Assembly: GCA_016717305.1 (NCBI GenBank) | Contig: JADKFY010000013.1 | Span: 62,001-126,000, forward strand | From: Flavobacteriales bacterium | Lineage (GTDB): Bacteria; Bacteroidota; Bacteroidia; Flavobacteriales_F; PHOS-HE28 | DNA length: 64,000 bases | Direction: 5' to 3' | Shown: one piece after another, positions 51,040 through 59,474 of the stretch | Layout of the letters: each line of letters opens with the position of its first letter | How positions within the stretch are numbered: position 1 is the first letter of the stretch | Notes under the pieces: generated by a model | The model's input: only the letters and a program-made list of their open reading frames with translations | Database searches by the model: none | What the model was told of the DNA's origin: nothing | Program-made: the position numbers and the translations under genes

Positions 51040-51678
51040 TCAATAAAACGCCTCTTCGAATACCACGCGTAGTTCGTCCAGTGTGATCAAGGGCGCTTCA
51101 GGCGGTAGTTCTTCCACCTTCATCAGGTCCAAACCACCCACGTGCATCATGGTGTTGAACTCGCCAATGGCATGGTCCAACAAAAGGTACAGCATGCCGT
51201 GCCACCTTAGATCATCCCGACTTGCACCGTCGATGACCAATGCTACGTGTACCTTCTTCTCAACTTCGTCCAGGACGTAGGCCACACGCACTTCCTCCAA
51301 CGCACAGATCAGGTCCTGGTACTCGAACACCGCGAATGGATCGTGCACCGGTTTGCGGAAACGTTGTATGCGCCAACCCTCGATGACAGGATACAACTCG
51401 GTGAAATGCATCACCGGATCTATTCCTTCGGTCCTTCCATCGGCGGTTACCACCAACACGTATTCCTGTTCGTCCACGGATAGCTCCGGATAGATCGAAG
51501 GATGGAACGCGTGCATGCGACGGGTCATTTCCTTGTAGACCGGCAATTGGTCCTGGTCGCCCAAGGCCAGCCGTTCTATGCGCATGCGATTCTTCTTGAA
51601 CCAGCGCCAAAAGGCGGCTACATGTTGAGGGTCCTCCCAGTTCTGGTCAGCTCTACTAGCCGTGTTGCGTGCTCCCAT
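51040..51678 (-). CDS. Hypothetical protein, unrecognised
   Basis: A 212-residue soluble acidic protein with no signal peptide or membrane helix. Visible landmarks are FWRWFKKNRMRIERL near residue 25, EYVLVVTADGRTEGIDPVM (about 70-90), GWRIQRFRKP and AYVLDEVEKKVHVALVIDG, ending LDELRVVFEEAFY. An aromatic-rich WF..N start plus a 'viTADG' strand recurs in a Bacteroidota hypothetical family I cannot name. The frame has normal codon character and no overlap with other genes. TTG 51681 is one codon upstream, but ATG 51678 is preferred. The 201 bases upstream hold no other gene that I can see. Confidence 0.65.
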   Translation of the reverse strand: MGARNTASRADQNWEDPQHVAAFWRWFKKNRMRIERLALGDQDQLPVYKEMTRRMHAFHPSIYPELSVDEQEYVLVVTADGRTEGIDPVMHFTELYPVIEGWRIQRFRKPVHDPFAVFEYQDLICALEEVRVAYVLDEVEKKVHVALVIDGASRDDLRWHGMLYLLLDHAIGEFNTMMHVGGLDLMKVEELPPEAPLITLDELRVVFEEAFY

Positions 51679-51879
51679 CAAATGCTCGGATTCGTTGTTC
51701 TCATATACCTCCTTTGGGGTGTTCTTGGATCATTGGATCTGTCACAAGGACACTTCCCGCGATCCGTTCCTACGTGCCATGGACCTCGATAGTTGCTCGA
51801 TCAACATCCGTCCGTGGACCAAGGGCTTGACAGGACCACAAGTAAGAGGAAGGAAGAGTGCAGCTTTGCGGTATAATAG

Positions 51880-52248
51880 ATGAAAGGCATTTGGACGGTC
51901 TTGCTCTTGGTCCTTTCCAACATCTTCATGACGATGGCTTGGTATGGTCATCTGCGCTTCAAGGAATTCAGCTGGGGAAAGGGCATGGGGCTCTTCACCA
52001 TCATCTTGATCAGTTGGGGCGTAGCATTCTTCGAGTACATCTTTCAAGTGCCCGCAAATAGGATGGGAAGCAACATGTATGGTGGTCCTTTCTCGTTGGT
52101 CCAACTGAAAGTCCTCCAGGAGGCCATCACGCTTGTCATATTCACCATTTTCACGGTCTTGGTGTTCCGGAATGAAACCCTTCGTTGGAACCATCTTGCA
52201 GCCGGGGTCTTGTTGATCGGTGCCGTTTGGCTCGTATTCAAAAAGTGA
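51880..52248 (+). CDS. DUF486 (DMT-like) small membrane protein
   Basis: A 122-residue protein of four transmembrane helices with the DUF486 signature VLSNIFMTMAWYGHL, VAFFEYIFQVPANR and KVLQEAITLVIF. Members resemble half of a DMT-type exporter, but no substrate is known. It begins a two-gene unit: the KefB-like antiporter starts three bases after its stop. A CAGCTTTG sequence at 51861 is a one-mismatch -7 candidate. Confidence 0.9.
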   Translation: MKGIWTVLLLVLSNIFMTMAWYGHLRFKEFSWGKGMGLFTIILISWGVAFFEYIFQVPANRMGSNMYGGPFSLVQLKVLQEAITLVIFTIFTVLVFRNETLRWNHLAAGVLLIGAVWLVFKK

Positions 52249-52251
52249 TCG

Positions 52252-54252
52252 ATGCACTTTCCCTTGTTCCAGGAACTGATCGTAATACTCGCCCTTGCGA
52301 CGGGGATCTTGCTGTTGTTCCGACGATTCAAACTTCCCGGCATACTGGGCTTCATCCTCACCGGCATGATCGCTGGCCCGCACGGACTTGGTTGGGTGGA
52401 GGAAGTAGAGCAAGTAGAGGCCATGGCCGAAGTGGGCGTGGTCCTGTTGCTGTTCGTGATCGGCATGGAGTTCAGCTTGAAGAAGCTGGCAGCTTTGGGC
52501 CGGACGGTATTCGTTGGTGGTCTTTTGCAAGCCACACTCACAACCGCTGCCGTTACAGGGGTTCTCGCACTCTTCGGTATGCGCGTGGAAAGCGCTGTGT
52601 TCATGGGATTCCTTGTCACCTTGTCCAGTACCGCGATCGTTCTTCGCGTGCTACAGGACAAAGGGAAAATGGATTCAACCTATGGCCGCGTTTCCACGGC
52701 GATCCTGATCTTCCAGGACATCATCGTGGTGCCCATGATGTTGGTGACCCCACTTCTTGCCGGCCAAAGCAATGATATCGGTGCGGACCTGCTCCTGCTG
52801 TTGTGCAAGATGATCCTGTTGCTCGCGGCGGTCTTCGTCGGAGGCCGATATGTTGTGCCTCGTCTTTTGCGGGCCGCAAGCAAGGGTAAGGGGAACGAGT
52901 TGTTCATCATCACGATCGTAGTGATCTGTTTCGCTGCGGCCTTTGCCACACAAGCACTCGGCCTTTCCTTGGCGCTGGGCGCCTTCTTCGCTGGGCTCGT
53001 GATCAGCGAGACGGACCACGCCTACCACGCCACTGGTATCGTGCTCCCCTTTCACCAATTGTTCATGAGCTTCTTCTTCGTGAGCATCGGCATGCTCGTG
53101 GACCTTCATCAATTCGCCGCGGCTCCGCTCACCATCATTGGTCTCACCATTGCTGTCGTGTTGTTGAAGGTGTTCACCACGTTGATAGCAGTGTGGGTGT
53201 TGAAGTATCCACTGCGCACCGCGCTATACTCCGGTCTCGCACTATTCCAACTCGGTGAGTTCAGTTTCATCCTTGCTATTCCCGGATTGCAGACCGGCCT
53301 GTTGAGTGCAGAGCACTACCAGACCTTTCTATCCGTGAGTATCTTGAGCATGGGTGCGACACCTTTCGTTCTTGAGTATGCCGATCGCATCGTACGCAGG
53401 ATCTTCCTCAGCTTCCTTCCCGGTCGTGTGGGCCAACGGTTGGACCGACTGATGCGGGTGAAACGCCAGCAGGAAAAATCGGACGGAAAGATGATGAAGG
53501 ACCATGTCGTGATCGTCGGTTTCGGGCTCAACGGCCAGAACGTGGCTAACGCAGCGGTCAACTCCGGGATCCGGTGCGTGGTGATCGAAGAAGAACCTGA
53601 TCTGGCCGAAAAAGCGCATGCCTTGGGAATGACCGTGATCCTAGGCGATGCCACCAATACCCACTTGCTGGAACAGGCCCACGTGGAACGTGCCAGAGTG
53701 GTCGTGGTCGCGATCAGTGACCCGCCACAAACCCTGAAGATCGTGGCCAACGTGCGGTCCATTTCCGGTACAGCCCACATCATCGTGCGCACCCGTTATG
53801 TGCGTGATCTTCAAGCCAACTTTGATGCCGGGGCGAACGAGGTGATCCCGGAAGAGTTCGAGACCAGCATCGAGATCTTCCACCGTGTCTTGCGGAAGTA
53901 CTTAGTGCCGGAAGCGCGGATCCACGACTTGGTCGCCAACATCAGAAGTGACCATTATGGGCTGCTGCGTGGTTCCGTTCCCAAAAAGTCGCACGTTCAC
54001 GATGAGCACTTGACCATTCCTGGCCTCGAGATCGCCACTTTACCGGTCACCCTTGGTCGCAGTAAGGTCGTGGGTCGAACGATTGCAGAGTCGGCGCTGA
54101 GGGAGAAATACGGGATCACGGTCCTGGCGATCCGCCGGAAAGAAAGGTACATCACCAACGTGAGCGGCGATGCGAAGATCCATACCGACGACCTGTTGTA
54201 CCTGCTTGGTTCGCCCGAGAGCATTGTTCGACTGGACCATGATCTACGTTGA
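52252..54252 (+). CDS. Monovalent cation:proton antiporter-2 (CPA2/KefB-like) with TrkA_N and TrkA_C domains
   Basis: A 666-residue protein. The first 380 residues hold 12 or so membrane helices of the CPA2 (Na+/H+ exchanger) fold (GFILTGMIAGPHGLG, FVIGMEFSLKKL, LSLALGAFFAGLVISE). A RCK/TrkA_N domain follows at about 415-540 (VIVGFGLNGQNVANAA; acidic residue about 30 positions on binds NAD(H)), then a TrkA_C domain ending LLYLLGSPESI. It probably exports K+ or Na+ and is gated by nucleotides or glutathione, as KefB/C. Which ion is carried cannot be read off. It is in an operon with DUF486. Confidence 0.92.
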   Translation: MHFPLFQELIVILALATGILLLFRRFKLPGILGFILTGMIAGPHGLGWVEEVEQVEAMAEVGVVLLLFVIGMEFSLKKLAALGRTVFVGGLLQATLTTAAVTGVLALFGMRVESAVFMGFLVTLSSTAIVLRVLQDKGKMDSTYGRVSTAILIFQDIIVVPMMLVTPLLAGQSNDIGADLLLLLCKMILLLAAVFVGGRYVVPRLLRAASKGKGNELFIITIVVICFAAAFATQALGLSLALGAFFAGLVISETDHAYHATGIVLPFHQLFMSFFFVSIGMLVDLHQFAAAPLTIIGLTIAVVLLKVFTTLIAVWVLKYPLRTALYSGLALFQLGEFSFILAIPGLQTGLLSAEHYQTFLSVSILSMGATPFVLEYADRIVRRIFLSFLPGRVGQRLDRLMRVKRQQEKSDGKMMKDHVVIVGFGLNGQNVANAAVNSGIRCVVIEEEPDLAEKAHALGMTVILGDATNTHLLEQAHVERARVVVVAISDPPQTLKIVANVRSISGTAHIIVRTRYVRDLQANFDAGANEVIPEEFETSIEIFHRVLRKYLVPEARIHDLVANIRSDHYGLLRGSVPKKSHVHDEHLTIPGLEIATLPVTLGRSKVVGRTIAESALREKYGITVLAIRRKERYITNVSGDAKIHTDDLLYLLGSPESIVRLDHDLR

Positions 54253-54312
54253 AGGTACACTTGGTCAAAGACAGGCATGTTCAGTTAGTGGTTGTGGTGA
54301 TCAAAAGAACGT

Positions 54313-54345
54313 GAATGAACGCACCCTTCCGGTATGCGTCCATTC
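54313..54345. terminator. Possible bidirectional stem-loop between KefB-like gene and DUF2330 gene
   Basis: GAATGAACGCA (54313-54323) and TGCGTCCATTC (54335-54345) pair with one mismatch around an 11-base loop. It lies in the 111-base convergent gap. No T-run follows on either strand, so the terminator role is weakly supported. Confidence 0.3.
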
Positions 54346-54363
54346 GCGCTTGGCAGATCCAGT

Positions 54364-55827
54364 TCAACCCACAGCCACTTTTCGCCAGCTCGCGCCCAAA
54401 TACCAGGCGGCCGAGCCTAGTGCAAGCAAAACGAAAGGAATGGCTCCACCACCCTTTCCACTGCCCCCACCGCTGGGAGGATCAACGGGCACGTAGGGTG
54501 CTTCCAACCCATTGCGACGAGCGGGAGAAAGCTTGCCGCGCACTTCATCGGTGTAGCCACGGTCGTTGGAAAGGTCCCAGCCCGTTAGTGCATACAACTC
54601 GTCCATCTCGCGGGTGCGCTTGTAGAACAGGTTCTCCAAATAATCCTGTCCATCGTTGCAGGTCAGATCTCCGGTGGCAGGGTGTGTAAGGATGTACCGC
54701 GCTTGGAACTGCTCGGTGTTCGGCGTCACTTGAAAGAACAGGTCCTGCGGAAATTTCTCGCGTCCATAACGCACATGTAAGCGGGTGAAGAACACCTGGC
54801 CCGCACCCTGTTGCGGTGTGCACCAATCCACGCCGGCCGCGGTGAATTCGTTCGGCATGGGCGGTGGTCCTACGCAAGGATCACATTTCATTCCGCCCCA
54901 ACTCGGGGTTACGTTCCATGCATATTCCAAAGCCACGGCATTCCTTCCCTCCTGCTTCCAGTTGCGCTCGAATAAGTCCTTGTAGAACGCACCGAACTTC
55001 TCTTTGGTGAACAAGGGAATGTTGCGATCGCTGGGCACCTTCACCGTACGGTAGTTCACGCACTCCACACGACCTGTGCGGGTGAACGCGTACACGATCA
55101 TATCCTGCACCCCACTGCTATTGGCCATGCCCAGACGGATCGGCAACATGAATTTGTCGCTCTCGAAAGCCACTTGGATCGGACGTAGGAATTCGAAGCC
55201 GCTCTGTTGCATGCGCTCCAGGTCCACTTTCACTACGAAGAACTTCAAGCCGCTCTTGATGTATGGATCCAACACCTCGTGGGCTGATGCCGGGATCCTG
55301 TATCCATTGTCGAGCAACCAATCTTTCAGTCCACCACTTTCCTTGGCACCGAGGATGAGGATATCGTATTCGCCCACACTGTATTGCGCTTCGATGGTTA
55401 CGCCGTAGTCCTTCGCCTCCTCGTGCATGCTCATTTTGCTCAGTGCTGATGTGGGGGCAGAAACCGCGTCCATCATCATTTCGTTCTCGGCATATCGCCA
55501 TTGCATGCACGGGTTCTCGTCCCAGTACTCCACCAATCGCGGCGAGCTGTAGGCATCCAGTGCACTGAAGACGTTGCGGTCCACAATGCGGATATCGTTG
55601 CGCGCCAACACCGTGGGAACCGGCACCACCATGGCAAAGTCCTTCACGTTGCCTTTGAAGTCGTTGCTCATGGTAATGATCGTTCGGCGACCATCGCGCA
55701 CCATGATCACTTCACTTCGATCATTGAACAAGGTGGCATCGGCCTTGGCTACGTAAAAGCCGCAGAATGGGAATGCACCGTTGGTAGCGAGAAGAGCGCT
55801 TAGGGTTAGAAGTCTGATGGGTTTCAT
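54364..55827 (-). CDS. DUF2330 domain protein with C-terminal glycine-rich membrane anchor
   Basis: A 487-residue exported protein. Signal peptide (LLTLSALLATNGAFPFC), then the DUF2330 core starting CGFYVAKADATLFNDRSEVI, IITMSNDFKGNVKDFAMVVPVPTVL and a cysteine-containing middle, to about residue 440. The last 40 residues are PPSGGGSGKGGGAIPF (Gly-rich), one hydrophobic helix (VLLALGSAAWYLG) and a basic end ASWRK, a tripartite pattern like a cell-surface sorting signal. A T9SS tail is absent. It lies downstream (132 bases) of an RnfD-like gene, a pairing worth noting. Function unknown. Confidence 0.8.
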   Translation of the reverse strand: MKPIRLLTLSALLATNGAFPFCGFYVAKADATLFNDRSEVIMVRDGRRTIITMSNDFKGNVKDFAMVVPVPTVLARNDIRIVDRNVFSALDAYSSPRLVEYWDENPCMQWRYAENEMMMDAVSAPTSALSKMSMHEEAKDYGVTIEAQYSVGEYDILILGAKESGGLKDWLLDNGYRIPASAHEVLDPYIKSGLKFFVVKVDLERMQQSGFEFLRPIQVAFESDKFMLPIRLGMANSSGVQDMIVYAFTRTGRVECVNYRTVKVPSDRNIPLFTKEKFGAFYKDLFERNWKQEGRNAVALEYAWNVTPSWGGMKCDPCVGPPPMPNEFTAAGVDWCTPQQGAGQVFFTRLHVRYGREKFPQDLFFQVTPNTEQFQARYILTHPATGDLTCNDGQDYLENLFYKRTREMDELYALTGWDLSNDRGYTDEVRGKLSPARRNGLEAPYVPVDPPSGGGSGKGGGAIPFVLLALGSAAWYLGASWRKVAVG

Positions 55828-55844
55828 TTTGGGAAGGGTTTGTT

Positions 55845-55975
55845 CTAGTGAAGAGAGTCGTTAGTCGTTCGTCGGGAGTGAAGGGAGTCGTGGTTAGTGA
55901 GGGGGGGAAGGGGCGGGAGTCTTTAGTGAAGGGAGTGGTTAGTGGTTAGTGGTTAGTGGTTAGTGGTTAGTTTGG
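55845..55975. repeat. Degenerate tandem repeat with five GGTTAGT units
   Basis: GTGAAGRGAGT-like 11-mers occur three times (near 55849, 55878 and 55926), with GTTAGTCG variants between. At 55937-55971 the 7-base unit GGTTAGT is repeated exactly five times. The array reaches into the 3' end of the RnfD-like gene, whose last codons and TAA stop are made from the repeat on the minus strand. Low-complexity repeats of this type occur between genes in many Bacteroidota. Confidence 0.8.
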
Positions 55976-56844
55976 GTGTTACTGTTCCGCAGTACTGCGG
56001 AAGCATTTTGCGCTTTGCCATTTGAACTTCCAGGTAGCCAGCTGAAGCGTTCGCCTTTGTAGATCAGGTCCAGCAGCGGGGTGGTAAGGCATAACACGAA
56101 CAGCGCCCATATCGGAGCAGTGTGCACGAAGGCGAATGTGCCTATGCCGAAGGTGAGAAGTGCCAACAGAATGCTCCATGCGACCCTTGCTTTGGGTGCG
56201 TTCGGTGTGGTCATGGGATCCGTGATCATGAAGCACGTGAACAACAGCAGCGAGCCGTTCATCATCCGATGCGCCCAGACATCCATACCCCAACCCAAGT
56301 AGCCTACGGTACGCAAAAGATCGAGCGATCCAAAGGTGATCAGGAAGACCGCGCTCGTATCCACTCGACCTACTTTCAACAATACCATGAGGCCTGCGGC
56401 TCCTACCAAAAAGACCAATGCCGGACCGGAACCCCATTGTCCGGGGCTTACCCAAGCATCACCCGTAAGTAGCACCGCGACCACGATACCGATGTTCGCC
56501 GGGTTGAAGATGTGCTTGCCTTTTATCCGGAACAGGAACTTGCTACCAATGGCCACCAGTGCGCCCAATACCAAGGTGTACCCATGACCAGCATGGAGCA
56601 AAAGGCACAGACCTAGTCCAGTGATCATCGCACTCTTCAGCGCGTTCCATGGAAGTCCCTTCCACTTCACGAAAAAGGCTTGCGCAACAAGGCAGGTCGT
56701 GAGTAACAGGAGGCATCTCTCCCACTCCAGGTCCCACCGCAGGATCCATGTGCCGTAAACGAGGAATATCCCAAGGAACAAGATCTGGAAATGTCTTGCA
56801 TCGCGTTGCAGGAAGCGCAGGCCGGCAATGTGAGGGCTCTTCAT
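55960..56844 (-). CDS. Stand-alone RnfD/NqrB-like membrane protein
   Basis: A 294-residue protein with about eight to nine membrane helices. KHIFNPANIGIV and FMITDPMTTPNAPK near the end, followed by a final PLLDLIY segment, match the conserved parts of RnfD/NqrB (FMATDPVT... and APLIDY). The S/T-G-A-T motif used for covalent FMN in those subunits is not visible, and no other rnf/nqr gene is near. Single members of this family are known beside DUF2330 genes and in the UnbU type. A redox or transport role is therefore uncertain. The tail NSNTQTNH derives from the adjacent tandem repeat. Confidence 0.75.
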   Translation of the reverse strand: MKSPHIAGLRFLQRDARHFQILFLGIFLVYGTWILRWDLEWERCLLLLTTCLVAQAFFVKWKGLPWNALKSAMITGLGLCLLLHAGHGYTLVLGALVAIGSKFLFRIKGKHIFNPANIGIVVAVLLTGDAWVSPGQWGSGPALVFLVGAAGLMVLLKVGRVDTSAVFLITFGSLDLLRTVGYLGWGMDVWAHRMMNGSLLLFTCFMITDPMTTPNAPKARVAWSILLALLTFGIGTFAFVHTAPIWALFVLCLTTPLLDLIYKGERFSWLPGSSNGKAQNASAVLRNSNTQTNH

Positions 56845-56935
56845 TCGTGTTGTTCAATGCCCCGTACACCGTATCACGAAAAACGTTCGATCCACGGAAA
56901 CCTTACGCTCTAGGGATCGTTGAAACGGGTCCACT

Positions 56936-57379
56936 ATGGAGTTGACACCGCCTGTATTTCCTGCTGTTGATCACATACTCGTGATCGACGATGATGACGA
57001 TTGCAACTTCGTGACCAAGCTGGTGCTCAAGCAGGCGGGGTATAGAGGGCAGCTCACATGTCTCACTTCCGTTGAGCAAGCACTTCTGCATTTGCGCGGA
57101 GCACATGCCAAACCGGACCTGCTCTTCATCGACATCAACCTGCCGCCGTTCTCGGGATTCGACCTGTTACACACGTGCGAAACGGAAGGGTTGTTGCCGA
57201 ATGGTCATTCCACTGTGGTGATGTTCTCATCGAGCAACAGACCGCACGATATCAATAAAGCACTTTCATTCAAAAGTGTCTCCAGCTACGTTGAAAAAGC
57301 CCTTTCCGTAGAGGCATTCCAACGAATATCACTGGACCATGCACGCCGCAGGTCCAACGAAAACCCACCTACCCCATGA
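56936..57379 (+). CDS. Single-domain response regulator (receiver 1)
   Basis: A 147-residue CheY-like receiver. ILVIDDDDDCNF carries the acidic pocket, LLFIDINLPPFSGFDLL the phosphoacceptor Asp (about residue 64), VVMFSSSN the switch Ser/Thr and YVEKALS the conserved Lys. The last 20 residues (ARRRSNENPPTP) are a polar tail with no output domain. It overlaps the next receiver gene by 4 bases (ATGA), and the histidine kinase follows, so the three form a phosphorelay cassette. Confidence 0.92.
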   Translation: MELTPPVFPAVDHILVIDDDDDCNFVTKLVLKQAGYRGQLTCLTSVEQALLHLRGAHAKPDLLFIDINLPPFSGFDLLHTCETEGLLPNGHSTVVMFSSSNRPHDINKALSFKSVSSYVEKALSVEAFQRISLDHARRRSNENPPTP

Positions 57380-57744
57380 AACGGATCCTGATCATTGAGG
57401 ACGAGGCCATCATCTCATTCAGCTATCGCCTGCAACTGGAGCGCCTCGGCTTCGAAGTGATCGGCACGGCACGTAGCTCCGATGAGGCCGAAAGATTCCT
57501 CGAGGAAGAGACACCGGACATGATCATCATGGACATCTATTTGAAAGGTGCCAAGAACGGACTGGAATTGGCGCAGGAGATCCATGCGAAGCAACCCATG
57601 CCCATCCTGTTCCTTACAGCCAGCACCAAGACCGAGGTGATCACGGAGATCCAAGGGTTGACCGATTGCGAATACTTGAGCAAACCCATCAATCCGGACC
57701 GGCTGGAGGATATGCTTCGGCGCTTCGACCATCAGGTCCATTAG
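57376..57744 (+). CDS. Single-domain response regulator (receiver 2)
   Basis: A 122-residue receiver: ILIIEDEAIISF (acidic residues), PDMIIMDIYLKGAKNG (phosphoacceptor Asp), PILFLTAS (switch Thr) and CEYLSKPINPDRLED (Lys). The IYLKG..NGLELA motif is the kind found in ANTAR-type or PAS-sensor-linked receivers, but no output domain follows. It is translationally coupled to receiver 1 and 11 bases before the kinase gene. Confidence 0.92.
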   Translation: MKRILIIEDEAIISFSYRLQLERLGFEVIGTARSSDEAERFLEEETPDMIIMDIYLKGAKNGLELAQEIHAKQPMPILFLTASTKTEVITEIQGLTDCEYLSKPINPDRLEDMLRRFDHQVH

Positions 57745-57754
57745 AACCCGGAGT

Positions 57755-58444
57755 ATGCAAGCCGACAAGGAACAGGCGGAACGGCTTCACCGCTTCTCGC
57801 ATGACCTTCGCAACAGGCTTATCGGTCTGCAGCAGGTCTTGATGCAGTTCAGTCAACAGCCCACGGAGGAGGAACGAAAGGAACTCATCCACTTCGGCGA
57901 ACAACAATACTTCAAAGCTTTACGCGAGGTGGAGAACCTGCTCGATGACTTTGCCGTTGAACGCGGCACGGCCGCACCTGAGCTAGTACCCGTGGCCCTT
58001 TCGCCATTGGCACACAAACACATCGAGTTGATGCAACACCGCTTTCTGCGGAAGCGACAACCGTTGGAACTGGTTCTGGCGGACGATCTGATCGTCCTGG
58101 CCGACCCAAGAATGCTGGGGGATATCCTTGATGCGTTGTTGTCCAACGCATCCAAGTTCTCGGCACAGGGTAGCCCCATTGTGATCACCACCAATGCGAA
58201 TGATGACCATGCCGTTCTTGAAATACGTGATCTGGGAACAGGTCTTTCACAGGCCGATCTGGAGCAGGTGTTCGTGCGGTTCGCGTTGTTGAGCAACCGG
58301 CCCACCGACGGCGAAGCCCAAGGACGCAGTTCGCTGGCCAAGGCACGGGAAATGGCATTGGCACAAAACGGGAGTTTGGTCGCACGTAGCGATGGCACCG
58401 GATGCGGGTGTACGTTCACCTTGGGGGTGCCATTGGTGCTCTAA
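57755..58444 (+). CDS. Compact sensorless histidine kinase
   Basis: A 229-residue cytoplasmic kinase with no input domain. The H-box is RFSHDLRNRLIGLQQ (His16), so the DHp helix begins at the N-terminus. The ATPase domain has an N-box DALLSNASKFSAQG, a G1-like EIRDLGTGLSQAD and a short G2 region with GRSSLAKAREMA. The end GCGCTFTLGVPL fits the last ATPase strand. With two receivers just upstream, it is likely the phosphodonor or phosphatase of that cassette, and its sensory input would have to come from a partner. Confidence 0.85.
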   Translation: MQADKEQAERLHRFSHDLRNRLIGLQQVLMQFSQQPTEEERKELIHFGEQQYFKALREVENLLDDFAVERGTAAPELVPVALSPLAHKHIELMQHRFLRKRQPLELVLADDLIVLADPRMLGDILDALLSNASKFSAQGSPIVITTNANDDHAVLEIRDLGTGLSQADLEQVFVRFALLSNRPTDGEAQGRSSLAKAREMALAQNGSLVARSDGTGCGCTFTLGVPLVL

Positions 58445-58467
58445 CGCACCAACTACCCTCCATCACT

Positions 58468-59409
58468 CTACACCATCTCCTTCTCCCCTATCCGACGCAC
58501 AGCACGCGCTACACGCTGCCCACGGCTGTTCATTGCCAAGCTGAATTCGACCGGATCTCCGATGTGCAGGTCCGCGAAATCAACATCCTCCAGGTCGTCG
58601 CGAAGGAAGAACAGGTTGTTGTCCGGAAAACGGATGAAGCCGTAGCCGTTCATCATGCTCATCACTGAGCTCGTGTGCCGCGCTTCCGGGTCCTCATCAA
58701 CTGGTGTGGTGTACTGTTCATCAGGCTCGCGTGGCGTGGATTCGCGAAGCACGAACATCTCGCGGACCACCTGATCATCTTCTCTCAGGCCCTCATCAAC
58801 AAGGTCGTGCATCTGCAACGGATAGCTCACTTCATTCCACAGGTCCATGCTGGTGCGCGTTGTCATGTGTACGCCCGTTTCGCTGTCCGTGAATTCGAAA
58901 TCCCAACCCAGTAGCATGGTCTTACAACCCAAGGCATGCAACTTGCGCACGGTCGGCACATGGTCCCCGTCCGATGCGACCAAAGCAACGATATCGTACC
59001 GCTTCAGCATGCATAGCTCGTAGGTCTCAAGGGCCATGAGCACGTCGATGCCCTTTTCCTTTTTGCGCCCCTCGGTATCCTTCAGCGGCAAATAATGGGT
59101 TTGCACGTTGTTGTACATGAGCACATCATCGAACACGCGATCATGGTACAACTGGTTCGACTTCTCGTTGGCCTCCCTAGCCGAAAAGCGCCCACGGAAG
59201 AAGTGCGCATCGATGATGTGGCAAAGGTTGGGTTTGGTCCCTTCCCTTTCTGCCACCATGTGCTTCACGAAATCGTGCAAGCCTCCAATGTGGATCCTTC
59301 GACGATGTGGATGTTGGTAGTTGTAGTAGTTGCTAACGTGGGAGAAGTAGCTCCCGTCATAAAATACGCCTATCTTCAAGGCATGTGTACCGGTTATTGC
59401 ACTTGGCAT
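58468..59409 (-). CDS. NYN domain ribonuclease-like protein with C-terminal cold-shock-like domain
   Basis: A 313-residue cytoplasmic protein. The NYN/LabA (PIN-like) domain (about 10-190) shows IGVFYDGSYFSHV, GIDVLMALETYEL and VASDGDHVPTVRKL, with the four acidic residues of the metal site. After an acidic linker the C-terminus (about 245-310) has GYGFIRFPDNNLFFLRDD, a cold-shock-like OB strand with the aromatic RNP-type positions, then GDPVEFSLAMN. An RNA-binding domain joined to a nuclease-like domain suggests RNA cleavage or decay. Start at 59409, with the promoter box 18 bases upstream. Confidence 0.85.
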   Translation of the reverse strand: MPSAITGTHALKIGVFYDGSYFSHVSNYYNYQHPHRRRIHIGGLHDFVKHMVAEREGTKPNLCHIIDAHFFRGRFSAREANEKSNQLYHDRVFDDVLMYNNVQTHYLPLKDTEGRKKEKGIDVLMALETYELCMLKRYDIVALVASDGDHVPTVRKLHALGCKTMLLGWDFEFTDSETGVHMTTRTSMDLWNEVSYPLQMHDLVDEGLREDDQVVREMFVLRESTPREPDEQYTTPVDEDPEARHTSSVMSMMNGYGFIRFPDNNLFFLRDDLEDVDFADLHIGDPVEFSLAMNSRGQRVARAVRRIGEKEMV

Positions 59410-59427
59410 GGATCATGGATAAGATGG

Positions 59428-59435
59428 CAAAGGTA
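59428..59435 (-). promoter_or_regulatory. -7 promoter element of the NYN gene
   Basis: TACCTTTG on the minus strand is an exact TAnnTTTG match, the same octamer as in the lon promoter, 18 bases before the ATG at 59409. It lies in the 65-base divergent gap to the secreted DUF4468-like gene. Confidence 0.5.
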
Positions 59436-59474
59436 ATTGCCGTAAGATCCTTGCGCCATTACTTTACACGCTCC

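Noticed and set aside
51662..51883. 73-codon plus-strand frame in the gap before the DUF486 gene
   Set aside because: No conserved features, mixed composition and a start inside the neighbouring minus-strand gene; treated as chance.
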